From NCBI GenBank assembly GCA_023458595.1, contig JAEWYT010000215.1:62001-126000 (forward strand): DNA of 64,000 nt, in the 5' to 3' direction. Source of the stretch: Pseudomonadota bacterium. Its GTDB lineage: Bacteria; Pseudomonadota; Alphaproteobacteria; Rhizobiales; Tepidamorphaceae. Both the position numbers and the translations under genes were made by a program. Shown one piece after another: positions 1 through 9,093 of this stretch. Position 1 is the first letter of the stretch. Each line of letters begins with the position of its first letter. The notes below the pieces were generated by a model that was not told where the DNA came from, ran no database searches, and was given only the letters and a program-made list of their open reading frames with translations.

Positions 1-1364
1 AGGTCGGCGTCAAGGGCGACATCTATTTCATGCAATCCAACGGCGGCCTGACGCCGCCGGAAGCGGTCAGCGAACGGCCGGTCACGTTGCTCGAGTCGGG
101 TCCCGCCGGCGGCGTCACCGCGGCGGCGCGTCTGTGTCAGCGCATCGGCTTGCCCAACGCCATCACCGGCGACATGGGCGGCACAAGCTTCGACGTCTCG
201 CTCATTCGCGACAGCCAGCCGGAACTGCGCAACTCCACCGAGATCAAAAGCTACACCGTGCGCTGCCCGAACATCGACATCATCTCGATCGGCGCGGGCG
301 GCGGCTCGATCGCCTGGATCGACGAGGGCGGTGGCGTGCGCATCGGTCCGGAGAGCGCCGGCGCCGACCCGGGGCCGGCCTGCTACGGGCGCGGTGGCAC
401 CCGTCCGACCGTGACCGACTGCAATCTGGTACTCGGCTACGTCGATCCGGAGAGCTTCCTCGGCGGCGACTTCGCCCTCGATACGGCGGCTGCGGAAACG
501 GCCATCCGGACCCATCTCGCCGATCCGCTCGGCGTCAGCGTCGAACAGGCGGCCCACACCGTCCGCCAGGTCGCAAACGCCCTGATGGCGCAGGCCGTCC
601 GCCTCGTCACCGTGGAGCGCGGCTACGACCCGCGCGACTTCGTCTACATCCCCTTCGGCGGCGCCGGCCCGGTTCATGCGGTCGATCTCGTCCGGGAACT
701 CGACATTCCTACAGTTGTGCTGCCGCCCATGCCGGGCGTCTTCTCCGCCTTCGGCATGCTCGTCGCCGACATGGTGCAGGACTTCCAGGCCTCGATCGTC
801 CAGAATGTCGACGATCTCGACATCGCCGCACTAAACCGGCGGATCGCCGAGCTGGAGGTCGAGGCCTATCGCCGGATGGATCAGGCCGGCATTCCGCGCG
901 ACCTTGTCGCCATCGAACGCCGGGCGGATTGCCAGTATCTGGGCCAGGGCGAGACCATGCAGGTCGTCGTGCCGGACGGCGCCATCGATACCGCGGCGCT
1001 GCAGGAGATCGCAGACAACTTCGTCACCGGTCACCGGCGCCACTGGAACTTCGACATCAAGGGGCGTCCGGTGCGCCTGGTCAATCTGCGGGTGCGCGTG
1101 GTCGGCAAGATCGGCCAGTTCGCAACCGCCAAGCCGAAGCCGAAGAACGGCGCCGGCACCGAACCGGTCGGCCGCGCCAGAATCCGCCTGGATACAGGCT
1201 GGACCGAGATGCCGCGCTACCGGCGCGAGGACCTGCACGCCGTCGACCGTCTCGAGGGCCCGCTCGTCATCGAGGAGCCGAGTACCCGCATCGTCATCTA
1301 CGCCGGCGACGTTCTCGACGTCCACGAGGACGGAACGATCGTCATCGCCGTCGGAAAGGCCTGA
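1..1364 (+). CDS. hyuA: Hydantoinase/oxoprolinase family protein, subunit A (5' end outside window)
   Basis: This is the C-terminal 453 residues of a HyuA-type ATP-dependent amidohydrolase subunit. The reading frame is open from base 3, so the start lies upstream of the window. Family-typical stretches are visible: MQSNGG near the left edge, then GDMGGTSFDVSL (the actin-like phosphate-binding segment), IGAGGGSIAW and FGGAGPVHA. Such enzymes act with a HyuB subunit to open cyclic amides such as hydantoins or 5-oxoproline, using ATP. The stop is 2 nt before the hyuB ATG, so the two are translationally linked. The exact substrate cannot be read from sequence; acetone or acetophenone carboxylase subunits belong to the same superfamily. 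Confidence 0.93.
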   Translation, partial: VGVKGDIYFMQSNGGLTPPEAVSERPVTLLESGPAGGVTAAARLCQRIGLPNAITGDMGGTSFDVSLIRDSQPELRNSTEIKSYTVRCPNIDIISIGAGGGSIAWIDEGGGVRIGPESAGADPGPACYGRGGTRPTVTDCNLVLGYVDPESFLGGDFALDTAAAETAIRTHLADPLGVSVEQAAHTVRQVANALMAQAVRLVTVERGYDPRDFVYIPFGGAGPVHAVDLVRELDIPTVVLPPMPGVFSAFGMLVADMVQDFQASIVQNVDDLDIAALNRRIAELEVEAYRRMDQAGIPRDLVAIERRADCQYLGQGETMQVVVPDGAIDTAALQEIADNFVTGHRRHWNFDIKGRPVRLVNLRVRVVGKIGQFATAKPKPKNGAGTEPVGRARIRLDTGWTEMPRYRREDLHAVDRLEGPLVIEEPSTRIVIYAGDVLDVHEDGTIVIAVGKA

Positions 1365-1366
1365 TC

Positions 1367-3148
1367 ATGGATACCGTCACCTATGAAGTGATCCGCAACG
1401 GCCTCTATGCCATCGCGCGGGAAATGAAGGTCGCGATGATGCGGACCGCCGGCAGCCCGATCATCCATTCCGGGGGTGACGCTTCGGCGGCGATCTTCGA
1501 CGCCAAGATGCAGCTCGTCGCGCAGGGCAACGATATCCCGACCATGATGGGCTCGGCGGTGATCTCGACGAAGGCCTCGGTCGAGGCGATCGGCGTCGAG
1601 AACCTGCGCCCCGGCGACGTCATCATCTCCAACGACGTCTATCTGGGCGGCGGCAACCACCAGCCCGACGTCCAGTTCACGCGGCCCGTCTTCTTCAGGG
1701 GCGAGATCATCGCCTACACGATGACGCGCGGCCATTGGGTCGACATCGGCGGTACCGCGCCGGGCAGCTTCACGCCGGTGACCTGGGACATCCATGCCGA
1801 GGGAATCCGTATTCCGCCGGTCGTCCTCTATCGCGACGACAAGCCCGTCGAGGACCTGTTCCAGCTCATCGTCCAGAACACGCGCGACGTCGACAACCGC
1901 ACGCTCGACATCAATGCGCAGTACGCCGGCACTTATGTAGGCGGCCAGCGCCTGATCGAGATGGCGGAGAAGTTCGGGCCCAAGGCGATGGCCGATGCCA
2001 TGGACGCCGCGCTCGACTATTCCGAGCGGCTGATGCGCGCCCAGATCGAGCGCATTCCCGACGGGGTCTACGAGGGCAGCGACTTCATCGAGCCGGTGCA
2101 GGCGCCGGGATGGCCGGCCGAGCTGATCCCCGTGAAGGTCAAGATCACGGTCAGCGGCGATCGCATGATCTTCGACTACACCGGCACGGCCAAGCAGGTG
2201 CGCGGCGGCATCAACTGCCCGTTCTCGGTGACGTGCAACTCGACCTGGTTCACGGTCAAGGCGATCACCGACCACACGATCCCGATCAACCAGGGCTGCT
2301 ACCGGCCGGTCGAGATCATCTGTCCGGAAGGTACTCTGCTCAACTGCACCTATCCCGCATCGGTGGTCAGCGGCGTAACCGAAACGTCGCCGCGCGTCAT
2401 CGACATGCTGCTGACGACGCTCGCCCAGGCGGTGCCCGACCGTGTGGTCGGCCAGAGCAACGACGCGGCCTGCTCGGCGATTTTCAGCGGTCTCGATACC
2501 GACGAAGCGCGATGCCGGTCGTTTCGTCGCAAGCACGTGCAGCATATCGATCCCCATCCCGGCGGCTTCGGCGCCCGCGCCATGCGCGACGGCGTCAACT
2601 CCATCCGGGTGCTCGTCGGCAATGCCGGCTCGCAGTCGGTCGAGCTGCTCGAGCACATGGTCCCCCTCCAGGTCGACAGCTGGCATCTCGTCCAGGATTC
2701 CGGCGGTCCTGGCCGCTGGCGCGGCGGTCTGACGGCCGAGCGCGTCTACACCGTCGGCTACGAGGAGGCGACGCTGACGGTCATGGCCGAGCGCGGCCTG
2801 GTCGCGCCGAAGGGCCTGTTTGGCGGTATCGAGGGCGGCAAGTTCGAATCCTCGGTCACCCGACAGGCTGACGGCAAGCGTGTCACCGTGCCGAGCAAAG
2901 GCGCTTACGAGGTGGTCCATACCGGCGATCGCGTCACGGTCCGGCCGGCGGGAGGCGGCGGCTACGGCAGCCCGCTGGAGCGCGAGCCCGAGCGCGTTCT
3001 GGAGGATGTGCGCGACGGCTACGTCAGCAACCGATCCGCCTACGAGCACTACGGGGTCGTCATCGACGACAAGACGTGGACCGTCGACATGGCGGCGACG
3101 GCGGAGCGCCGCGGGGCGATCGCCGGCGCGGGAGCAGCGGCGAACTGA
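1367..3148 (+). CDS. hyuB: Hydantoinase/oxoprolinase family protein, subunit B
   Basis: A 593-residue HyuB-type protein, the usual length for this subunit. The N-terminus (MDTVTYEVIRNGLYAIAREM) and motifs such as GDVIISNDVYLGGGNHQPD, MTRGHWVDIGG and the glycine-rich GPGRWRGGL and RPAGGGGYG near the C-terminus are typical. The ATG at 1367 follows GGAAAGG at the end of hyuA. It should form a heteromer with HyuA in the cytoplasm and open a cyclic amide or related ring with ATP. The TRAP transporter genes follow within 20 nt, so uptake and ring opening are probably co-transcribed. The frame runs open upstream through hyuA, but that part is an out-of-frame shadow. Confidence 0.93.
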   Translation: MDTVTYEVIRNGLYAIAREMKVAMMRTAGSPIIHSGGDASAAIFDAKMQLVAQGNDIPTMMGSAVISTKASVEAIGVENLRPGDVIISNDVYLGGGNHQPDVQFTRPVFFRGEIIAYTMTRGHWVDIGGTAPGSFTPVTWDIHAEGIRIPPVVLYRDDKPVEDLFQLIVQNTRDVDNRTLDINAQYAGTYVGGQRLIEMAEKFGPKAMADAMDAALDYSERLMRAQIERIPDGVYEGSDFIEPVQAPGWPAELIPVKVKITVSGDRMIFDYTGTAKQVRGGINCPFSVTCNSTWFTVKAITDHTIPINQGCYRPVEIICPEGTLLNCTYPASVVSGVTETSPRVIDMLLTTLAQAVPDRVVGQSNDAACSAIFSGLDTDEARCRSFRRKHVQHIDPHPGGFGARAMRDGVNSIRVLVGNAGSQSVELLEHMVPLQVDSWHLVQDSGGPGRWRGGLTAERVYTVGYEEATLTVMAERGLVAPKGLFGGIEGGKFESSVTRQADGKRVTVPSKGAYEVVHTGDRVTVRPAGGGGYGSPLEREPERVLEDVRDGYVSNRSAYEHYGVVIDDKTWTVDMAATAERRGAIAGAGAAAN

Positions 3149-3164
3149 AGGGAGACCGGGGAGG

Positions 3165-3695
3165 GTGACACCAGATCGCAAGACACCGCTGATTGCCTGG
3201 GATCGCGGCCTTGCCGACATCGCCGGCGTGGCGCTGGTCGTCATGATGGTGATGACGGCGATCTCGAGCTTCGGCCGGTTCTTGTTCAGCACTCCGGTGC
3301 CCGACGTCGAGGCGATTGCCGAGATGCTGCTGGTCGCGGTCGTGTTTCTGCCGCTCGCCTACACCCAGGCGCGCCGGGAGCACGTGGCGGTGACGCTGTT
3401 CACCGACCGCGCGAGCGCAGCTGTCCGCAGCGGCCTTATCTGGTTCGGGTGCCTCGTCGGCTTCGTCGCCTTCGCGGTCCTGCTCTACGCGCTCTACCAG
3501 GGCACAACGAAAGCCTACGTGACGGGCGACGCCTATCTCGGCGTCAATCAGATCGTCACGTGGCCGGCGCGCGCCGTGGCTGTCGTGGGCACCGCCGCGC
3601 TCATTGTCCGCCTGGCGCTCGACCTCACCGTCGCCCGCGTCCGGGCCGCCGAGATCGCCGACGACGGGTCGGTGGAAATCGAAAGAACCAGCTAA
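3165..3695 (+). CDS. dctQ: TRAP transporter small permease (DctQ family)
   Basis: A 176-residue membrane protein with four hydrophobic segments, matching the DctQ small subunit of tripartite ATP-independent periplasmic transporters. The GTG at 3165 is chosen because it follows AAGGGAG and gives the normal family length; the reading frame continues upstream into hyuB as a shadow. Within the second segment, EAIAEMLLVAVVFLPLAYTQARREHVAV is the conserved region (shown here by its two ends, EAIAEMLL and REHVAV). It pairs with DctM and with the binding protein encoded next. The order small permease, binding protein, large permease is less common than P-Q-M. Confidence 0.88.
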   Translation: MTPDRKTPLIAWDRGLADIAGVALVVMMVMTAISSFGRFLFSTPVPDVEAIAEMLLVAVVFLPLAYTQARREHVAVTLFTDRASAAVRSGLIWFGCLVGFVAFAVLLYALYQGTTKAYVTGDAYLGVNQIVTWPARAVAVVGTAALIVRLALDLTVARVRAAEIADDGSVEIERTS

Positions 3696-3715
3696 CCTAA
3701 AAAAGGGAGGAAAGC

Positions 3716-4783
3716 ATGACTGGAAGAGTTACGAAGTGGCTGGCGGGGGCGGCGCTGGCGCTGGCACCGCTGCTCGCCGGACCCGGTGCACAGGCGCAGG
3801 ACATCCTGGTGCGCTACGCTTCGCCGTCAGCCGCCAGCGACCCAACGCAGGAAGCCACCCTGTGGTTCATGGACGAGGTGACGAAGCGCACCGACGGGCG
3901 GGTCAAGTTCGAGACCTTCCTCGGCAACTCGCTCGTCAAGGACCAGGACGTCATCAACGCCATCGGCGACGGCGTCATCGAGATGGGCAAGATCTACACG
4001 GTCTCCTATCCCGGCCAGCTGCCGATCTGGAACATGACCAACCTGCCCTTCACGAGCCCCTCGCCATACGTGGCGATGAACGTCATCAACGAGCTTCAGG
4101 ACATGTATCCGGTCTTCGACGAGGAGCTGGCCAAGATGAACGTGATGGCGCTCGGCGTCATCACCACGGGGGGCACCGGTATCGTCTCGAAGAAGCCGAT
4201 CAAGACGGTCGAGGATCTCAAGGGACTGAAGGTGAGAGCCCGCGGTGTGCAGGCGGCGGCCTTCGAGGCGGCCGGCGCGGCCCCCGTCTCGATCCCGTGG
4301 AACGACGTCTACGAGGCCCTGTCCAAGGGGGTGGTCGAAGGGTCGACCAACTACATCATCACGACCCGTCCGATCCGCCACAACGAGGTCTCCGACTACT
4401 TCATCGCGGCCGGTCTCGGCCAGGCGGTGCAGCTCGAGCTCGTCAACCGCGACTTCTGGAACGGATTGCCGGACGACGTGAAGAAGGTCATGGAAGAAAC
4501 CATGGCCGCGGCCCAGCAGCGCTTCGCCGAGCGGTCCTCCGAGCTCGCCCTTGCCGAGCAGAAGGCACTCGCCGAGGCCTCCGGGCCGGAACACATGGAA
4601 TACATCTCCTTCCCGGCTGAAGAGCAGCAGAAGTGGATCGCCATGTCGCCCGACTTCTTCGCCGAATGGGCAGCAGCCAACAAGGACGCCACCGATACGG
4701 CCGCGATCGCCGCGTCCTACAAGGAGCTCGAGAAGAAATACACGGAGAAGGGCAAGGCCGCCGGCCTCGTCGACATGTGGTGA
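3716..4783 (+). CDS. dctP: TRAP transporter substrate-binding protein (DctP family)
   Basis: A 355-residue periplasmic binding protein. A signal peptide spans about residues 1-27 with likely cleavage after AQA. The body has the DctP signatures: GDGVIEMGKIY, the KTVEDLKGLKVRARG segment with the arginine that normally binds a substrate carboxylate, and NDVYEALSKGVVEG. The ATG at 3716 follows GGGAGGAAAG. The ligand is probably a carboxylate or an acidic hydantoin-derived product, inferred from the neighbouring hyuAB genes. A strong GC stem-loop follows the stop codon by 8 nt and separates this gene from dctM. Confidence 0.93.
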   Translation: MTGRVTKWLAGAALALAPLLAGPGAQAQDILVRYASPSAASDPTQEATLWFMDEVTKRTDGRVKFETFLGNSLVKDQDVINAIGDGVIEMGKIYTVSYPGQLPIWNMTNLPFTSPSPYVAMNVINELQDMYPVFDEELAKMNVMALGVITTGGTGIVSKKPIKTVEDLKGLKVRARGVQAAAFEAAGAAPVSIPWNDVYEALSKGVVEGSTNYIITTRPIRHNEVSDYFIAAGLGQAVQLELVNRDFWNGLPDDVKKVMEETMAAAQQRFAERSSELALAEQKALAEASGPEHMEYISFPAEEQQKWIAMSPDFFAEWAAANKDATDTAAIAASYKELEKKYTEKGKAAGLVDMW

Positions 4784-4791
4784 GTGCTTCG

Positions 4792-4821
4792 GGCCGCGGG
4801 CGGTTTGCGCCGTCCGCGGCC
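4792..4821 (+). terminator. Stem-loop after TRAP binding-protein gene
   Basis: Bases 4792-4803 pair with 4810-4821 to form a 12-bp stem (one G-U pair) with a six-base TTTGCG loop, starting 8 nt after the dctP stop. There is no following T-tract, so it is more likely an mRNA 3'-end stabiliser or partial attenuator than a full terminator. The next gene, dctM, starts 30 nt later. Confidence 0.6.
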
Positions 4822-4851
4822 TGAACGAACCGCACTTACCGGACAATCCAG

Positions 4852-6195
4852 ATGGACGGCACGATTCTCGCGCTGATCGCCGGTATGGCGCTGCTCGGCC
4901 TGCTGGCGATCCGTGTGCCCATCGCATTCGGCCTGCTCGCGGTCGGCATAGCCGGCCTGTTCGTCCTGGGCGCGGCGCGCACCGGGACGTTCAGCTTCGA
5001 TTTCGGCTGGCGCAGCACGATTTCGATGCTGGCGCGCGACCCCTATTCGTTCGTCGCGAGCTTCACCCTGATGGCGATCCCGATGTTCCTGCTGATGGGG
5101 AACTTCGCGTTCTATTCGGGCGCCACCCAGAGCGCCTACCGCACGGCCCGCGTCTGGTTGTCGCACCTGCCGGGCGGCCTGGCGATCGCCAGCGTCGCGG
5201 CTTGCGGCCTGTTCGCGGCGATTTCCGGCTCGTCGCTCGCGACGGCGGCGGCGATGGGGCGGATCGCCGTGCCGGAGATGCTGCGCTACGGCTACGACCA
5301 GCGCCTGGCCTCCGGCGCAGTCGCAGCGGGCGGCACGCTCGGCGCGCTCATCCCGCCGAGCATCCTGATGGTCATTTTCGGAATCTTCGCCGAGCAATCG
5401 ATCGGCAGGCTCCTGATCGGCGGCATCGTCCCGGGCGTTCTCACCGGCCTCACCTACGCTGCCGTGATCGTTCTGCGCGTCAAGCTCAATCCCGCGTTGG
5501 CGCCGCGGCTCGAAACGCACTTCACCTGGCGGGAGAAGGTGAACTCGCTCGGCGGCACCTGGGAGATCATGGCGATCTTCCTGGTCATCATCGCCGTCAT
5601 CTACACCGGCGTCGTCACGCCGACCGAGGCTGCGGCGGTCGGCGCCCTGGCCGTGATGGCGCTCGGCGTCGCGCGACGGCGCCTCGGACTGGTTTCCATA
5701 TGGGGGGCCGTCCGGGAGACGGTGGTCCAGACGGCGATGATCTTCGCAATCGCCATCGCCTCCAAGGTGCTCGTGTCCTTCGTCGCCTTCACCGGCGTCA
5801 GCGGCGACCTGGCCGAATGGGCGGGCAGCATCCAGGGCGGCCGGCTGCTCGTGCTGTTCGGGATCTGCGCCGGCTATATTCTGCTCGGCATGTTCATGGA
5901 CCCGATCGGCATCATGCTGCTGACCCTGCCGGTGGTCGTGCCGGTGGTCGACGCGATCGGCTACGATCTCGTCTGGTTCGGCATCGTGCTCGTGAAGCTG
6001 CTCGAGGTCGGCATGATCACGCCGCCGGTGGGGCTCAACGTCTTCGTCCTGAAAGCGGCGATCGGCAACTCCGTTTCACTGGAGAACGTGTTTCGCGGGA
6101 TCGGTCCGTTTCTGATCATGGACGCGGTGACGCTCGCCATCATGATAGCGATCCCCGAGCTTGTCCTCTGGCTTCCAAATCTGATGTACAACTAA
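4852..6195 (+). CDS. dctM: TRAP transporter large permease (DctM family)
   Basis: A 447-residue, very hydrophobic protein with about 12 membrane segments, the normal size of DctM. Recognisable DctM stretches include MAIPMFLLMGNFAFYSG, SGSSLATAAAMGRIAVPEM, GGTLGALIPPSILMVIFG and the C-terminal GMITPPVGLNVFVLK. It is the sodium-coupled transmembrane channel that receives substrate from the DctP protein and works with DctQ. The ATG lies 68 nt after the dctP stop and beyond the hairpin, so it may be expressed at a lower level than the binding protein. The regulator gene follows 48 nt downstream. Confidence 0.93.
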   Translation: MDGTILALIAGMALLGLLAIRVPIAFGLLAVGIAGLFVLGAARTGTFSFDFGWRSTISMLARDPYSFVASFTLMAIPMFLLMGNFAFYSGATQSAYRTARVWLSHLPGGLAIASVAACGLFAAISGSSLATAAAMGRIAVPEMLRYGYDQRLASGAVAAGGTLGALIPPSILMVIFGIFAEQSIGRLLIGGIVPGVLTGLTYAAVIVLRVKLNPALAPRLETHFTWREKVNSLGGTWEIMAIFLVIIAVIYTGVVTPTEAAAVGALAVMALGVARRRLGLVSIWGAVRETVVQTAMIFAIAIASKVLVSFVAFTGVSGDLAEWAGSIQGGRLLVLFGICAGYILLGMFMDPIGIMLLTLPVVVPVVDAIGYDLVWFGIVLVKLLEVGMITPPVGLNVFVLKAAIGNSVSLENVFRGIGPFLIMDAVTLAIMIAIPELVLWLPNLMYN

Positions 6196-6243
6196 AAGAT
6201 GTTCGTCCGCGCCTCTTCGTCGGCGCCCATTCAAGAGACGGAA

Positions 6244-7284
6244 ATGTCCAGACGCAGCGGTAACATCACGATCCGCGATGTGGCGCGCGCCGCCGGGGTC
6301 TCGATCGGGACGGCCTCGCGCGTGCTCAACGAGAAGCAGACGGTTCGCCCGGAGATACGGTCACGCGTCCAGCAGGCGATCAGGGACCTGGGCTACAGGC
6401 CGAACGCCGTGGCGCAGAGCATGCGGCGTCAGTCGACGCACATGGTCGGCTGCATCATCCGCGAGATCAACATTCCCTCTCTCGCCGCCTTCGTGCGCGC
6501 CGCCCACGACGTCCTCGACGATGCCGGGTTCTCGCTACTGATCACCAATTCGGAGGGCCGCGAGGAACGCGAGCGCGAACTGTTGATGAGGCTCAACAGC
6601 CAGCGCACCGACGGCATCATGCTCGGCCCCTACACGCCGATCGACGAGAAATTCGACGCCTTCCTGCGCAGCCTCGACGCTCCGATCGTCCTGGTCGACC
6701 GCGACAAGCCGGAATGGGCGGACGCGGTCATGGCGGATCACGCCGGGGCCTGCCGCGAGGCGACGACACGGCTTTTGGAACTCGGCCACCGACGCATCGT
6801 GCTGCTGACCGGCGACACCATCATCTATCCCGCCCGCGAGCGCGTGCGCGGCTACACCGAGGCGCACGAGGCCTTCGGCGTGGCCGTCGATCCCTCACTG
6901 GTGCGCGCGGCGAGCTTCCTGCCGACCGAAGGTTTCCGGCACACCTCGTCGCTGCTCGGCACGAGCGACGTGCCCACCGCGATCATCGCCGGCGGCATCG
7001 ATATGCTGGCTGGCGTTCTGCGGGCGATCCGGGTCCGCGGCCTGCGCATCCCCGACGACATATCGGTGGTCGGGGCGGGCGAATCCGAGCTCGCCGAGCT
7101 GCACACACCGCCGATCAGCATCGTGCGCTGGGACCAGGCGGAGATCGGCCGGACCGCGGCCCGCCTGCTGATCAACCGGATGGCCGGAAATACCGACGCG
7201 CCGCCCGAACACGTTCTCCTCCCGACCGAATTCATCCAGCGCGGCTCGATTGCAGCGCCGCCCAAACGGAAATCGAAAGCCTGA
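6244..7284 (+). CDS. LacI/GalR-family transcriptional regulator
   Basis: A 346-residue LacI-type repressor. The N-terminal helix-turn-helix (TIRDVARAAGVSIGTASRVL, about residues 8-27) is followed by a hinge (RPNAVAQSMRR) and a periplasmic-binding-protein-like effector domain. In the hinge, the residue that is usually leucine and inserts into the operator centre is methionine. The ATG at 6244 is preferred over one 45 nt upstream because AAGAGACGGA precedes it and the protein then begins just ahead of the helix-turn-helix. It is the only regulator in this locus and is the likely ligand of the palindromes at 8172 and 10518. Confidence 0.92.
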   Translation: MSRRSGNITIRDVARAAGVSIGTASRVLNEKQTVRPEIRSRVQQAIRDLGYRPNAVAQSMRRQSTHMVGCIIREINIPSLAAFVRAAHDVLDDAGFSLLITNSEGREERERELLMRLNSQRTDGIMLGPYTPIDEKFDAFLRSLDAPIVLVDRDKPEWADAVMADHAGACREATTRLLELGHRRIVLLTGDTIIYPARERVRGYTEAHEAFGVAVDPSLVRAASFLPTEGFRHTSSLLGTSDVPTAIIAGGIDMLAGVLRAIRVRGLRIPDDISVVGAGESELAELHTPPISIVRWDQAEIGRTAARLLINRMAGNTDAPPEHVLLPTEFIQRGSIAAPPKRKSKA

Positions 7285-7294
7285 CGGAGAAATC

Positions 7295-8098
7295 ATGACT
7301 GTCGCGTTCGGACCTTATGAAACGCTCGAACTGAAGGACCTCTCCAAAGGCATCCTCCTCGTTCGCCTGAACCGACCGGAGGTCCGAAACGCGATCAACA
7401 CCCAGATGGGGCGTGACGTTCTGGATGTATTCACCCGGCTGGCGGCGGATCCCGAGCCTTGGCGCTGCATCATCCTGACGGGCGCCGGCGACAAGGCGTT
7501 CTGCGCCGGCGTCGACCTGAAGGAACGGCGCGGCATGTCCAACGAGGACTGGAACAGACAGCACGCGCTGTTCGAGCGGAAGATGCTGTCCCTGCTCGAC
7601 TGCCCTGTGCCGATCATCGCCGCCGTCAATGGCGCGGCCTATGCCGGCGGTTGCGAGCTCACGCTCCTGTGCGATTTCACCTATGCCGTTCCCTCAGCCC
7701 GGTTCGCCCTGACGGAAGTGACTATCGGCATCATGCCCGGCGGCGGCGGCACCCAGACGCTGCAGCGTCGCATCGGCTATCAGCGCGCTGCCGAGATCAT
7801 CCTGACCGGGAGACCGTTCAGCGCCGATGAGGCGTACGACTGGGGACTGGTCAACCGCCTCTGCGCGCCCGAAGACCTCATGAAAGAGACGATCGGAACC
7901 GCCGAGACGATCGCGGGCAACGCGCCGCTTTCGATCCGCCAGGCCAAGCGTTCGATGATCTTCGGCGGGCAAATGGACCTGCGCTCGGCCATGTATTTCG
8001 AGATCGACTGCTACAACCGCCTGCCGCCGACCGAGGATCGCCGCGAGGGCATCAACGCCTTCAACGAAAAGCGGCTTCCGGTCTTCCGCGGGCGATAG
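7295..8098 (+). CDS. Enoyl-CoA hydratase/isomerase (crotonase) family protein
   Basis: A 267-residue crotonase-fold protein. NRPEVRNAIN, the oxyanion-hole segment KAFCAGVDLKE, and both catalytic glutamates of hydratases are present: E121 in GGCELTLLCD and E141 in FALTEVTIGIMPGGGGTQ. Retention of both glutamates favours real hydratase activity on a CoA thioester. The ATG at 7295 is used because it has GACGGAGA upstream and starts 10 nt after the regulator stop; an upstream ATG at 7250 overlaps the regulator. It implies that the pathway reaches an acyl-CoA intermediate, although no CoA ligase or CoA transferase is visible in the window. Confidence 0.92.
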   Translation: MTVAFGPYETLELKDLSKGILLVRLNRPEVRNAINTQMGRDVLDVFTRLAADPEPWRCIILTGAGDKAFCAGVDLKERRGMSNEDWNRQHALFERKMLSLLDCPVPIIAAVNGAAYAGGCELTLLCDFTYAVPSARFALTEVTIGIMPGGGGTQTLQRRIGYQRAAEIILTGRPFSADEAYDWGLVNRLCAPEDLMKETIGTAETIAGNAPLSIRQAKRSMIFGGQMDLRSAMYFEIDCYNRLPPTEDRREGINAFNEKRLPVFRGR

Positions 8099-8141
8099 CC
8101 GCGAATCGCGATTTATCACCTCTCGGAAAAGCTGCTTCTTG

Positions 8142-8183
8142 TTGACAAGCGCATTGGCTCAACCTTACCATTGAAACGTTTCA
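8142..8183 (+). promoter_or_regulatory. Promoter with LacI-type operator ahead of the racemase-like gene
   Basis: A perfect TTGACA at 8142-8147 is followed after 18 nt by TACCAT (8166-8171, 4 of 6 consensus bases). Immediately downstream, TGAAACGTTTCA (8172-8183) is a perfect 12-bp palindrome with the central CG typical of LacI/GalR operators. A repressor bound there would cover the start site. The placement also argues that the downstream gene starts at 8261 and not at the TTG at 8171. Confidence 0.65.
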
Positions 8184-8260
8184 TAATAGGCGACCGGGTG
8201 ACCAAAATCCGGCGCTGGCGAGCCACAGCGCTTGCGAGGGAAGGGCGGAAACGCGCAGCC

Positions 8261-9073
8261 ATGCCGATACGCATCTGGCATCAGAGCTATACCGATCTGA
8301 CCCATCTGCCTGGCTACCGGTCCATGCTCGCGGAGCACGCTGCGGCGGTCTGTCGGCCGGACACGGTCGTCGACCTGCATGGCGTACGGCCGGGGACATA
8401 CCCGGAAGGCATGCCGCCGGTGGCGATGACGAAGTACAATTACGGCCTCAAGCTCACCGACCTGCAGGTCATCGACAACATCGTCGCGGCCGAGCGCGAA
8501 GGCTACGACGCCGTTGCGATCAGCTGCTTCCTCGATCCCGGTCTCGAAGAGGCGCGCAGTCTCGTCGACATCCCGGTCGTCAGCTCCTGCGAAACCGCGC
8601 TGCTGGTCTCGTCGGCGGTCAGCCGCTCGTTCGGCCTCCTGACGCTCGATGAAAACATGGCGGTCTACCTGCGCAAGCTGATCGTTCACGAGGGCTTCGG
8701 CGAGAAGGTCAAGATCGTCGCCGCGCTCGATCCGGCGATCGACGAGTTCGAGCTCGACCGTGCCTTCGCCGGATCGCGGGAGTTCGTCGAGCGCTTCTCG
8801 AGGCAGGCGCGCGAGTTGATCGCCGGCGGAGCCGACATCATCGTTCCTGCTGAGGGTGTGCTGAACATCGCGCTGGTGCGCAATGGCGTCCAATCGATCG
8901 ACGGCACTCCGGTGCTCGACTCGTACGGTTCCCTGCTCTCCTTCGCGGAGATGATGGTGCAGCTCAGGCGCACGTCCGGGCTACAGGTCTCCCGGGTCGG
9001 CGCGTACGCGAAGCCGCCTGAAACCGTGGTCACCCATCTGCGGCATATCGTGTCCGACATCATGGCCCGCTGA
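8261..9073 (+). CDS. Aspartate/glutamate/hydantoin racemase-like protein
   Basis: A 270-residue protein of the Asp/Glu/hydantoin racemase superfamily, beginning MPIRIWHQSYTDL. The ATG at 8261 is chosen because the frame upstream lies in the promoter and operator; GGAAGGGCGG precedes it. The first catalytic cysteine region is present (C89 in AISCFLDPG). The second, normally LGC near GADAI, reads IVPAEG here, so alanine 197 replaces cysteine. A two-base racemase mechanism is therefore unlikely; a decarboxylase- or isomerase-like role is possible. Context with hyuAB suggests an enzyme acting on a ring-opened or hydantoin-type substrate. Confidence 0.8.
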   Translation: MPIRIWHQSYTDLTHLPGYRSMLAEHAAAVCRPDTVVDLHGVRPGTYPEGMPPVAMTKYNYGLKLTDLQVIDNIVAAEREGYDAVAISCFLDPGLEEARSLVDIPVVSSCETALLVSSAVSRSFGLLTLDENMAVYLRKLIVHEGFGEKVKIVAALDPAIDEFELDRAFAGSREFVERFSRQARELIAGGADIIVPAEGVLNIALVRNGVQSIDGTPVLDSYGSLLSFAEMMVQLRRTSGLQVSRVGAYAKPPETVVTHLRHIVSDIMAR

Positions 9074-9093
9074 CGAACCCGGGCGAGAGAGGG

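Noticed and set aside
1298..3292. Long minus-strand open frame of 664 codons across hyuB
   Set aside because: It lies antisense to a clear HyuB gene, has no family motifs and an Asp/Arg-rich composition typical of antisense frames in high-GC DNA.
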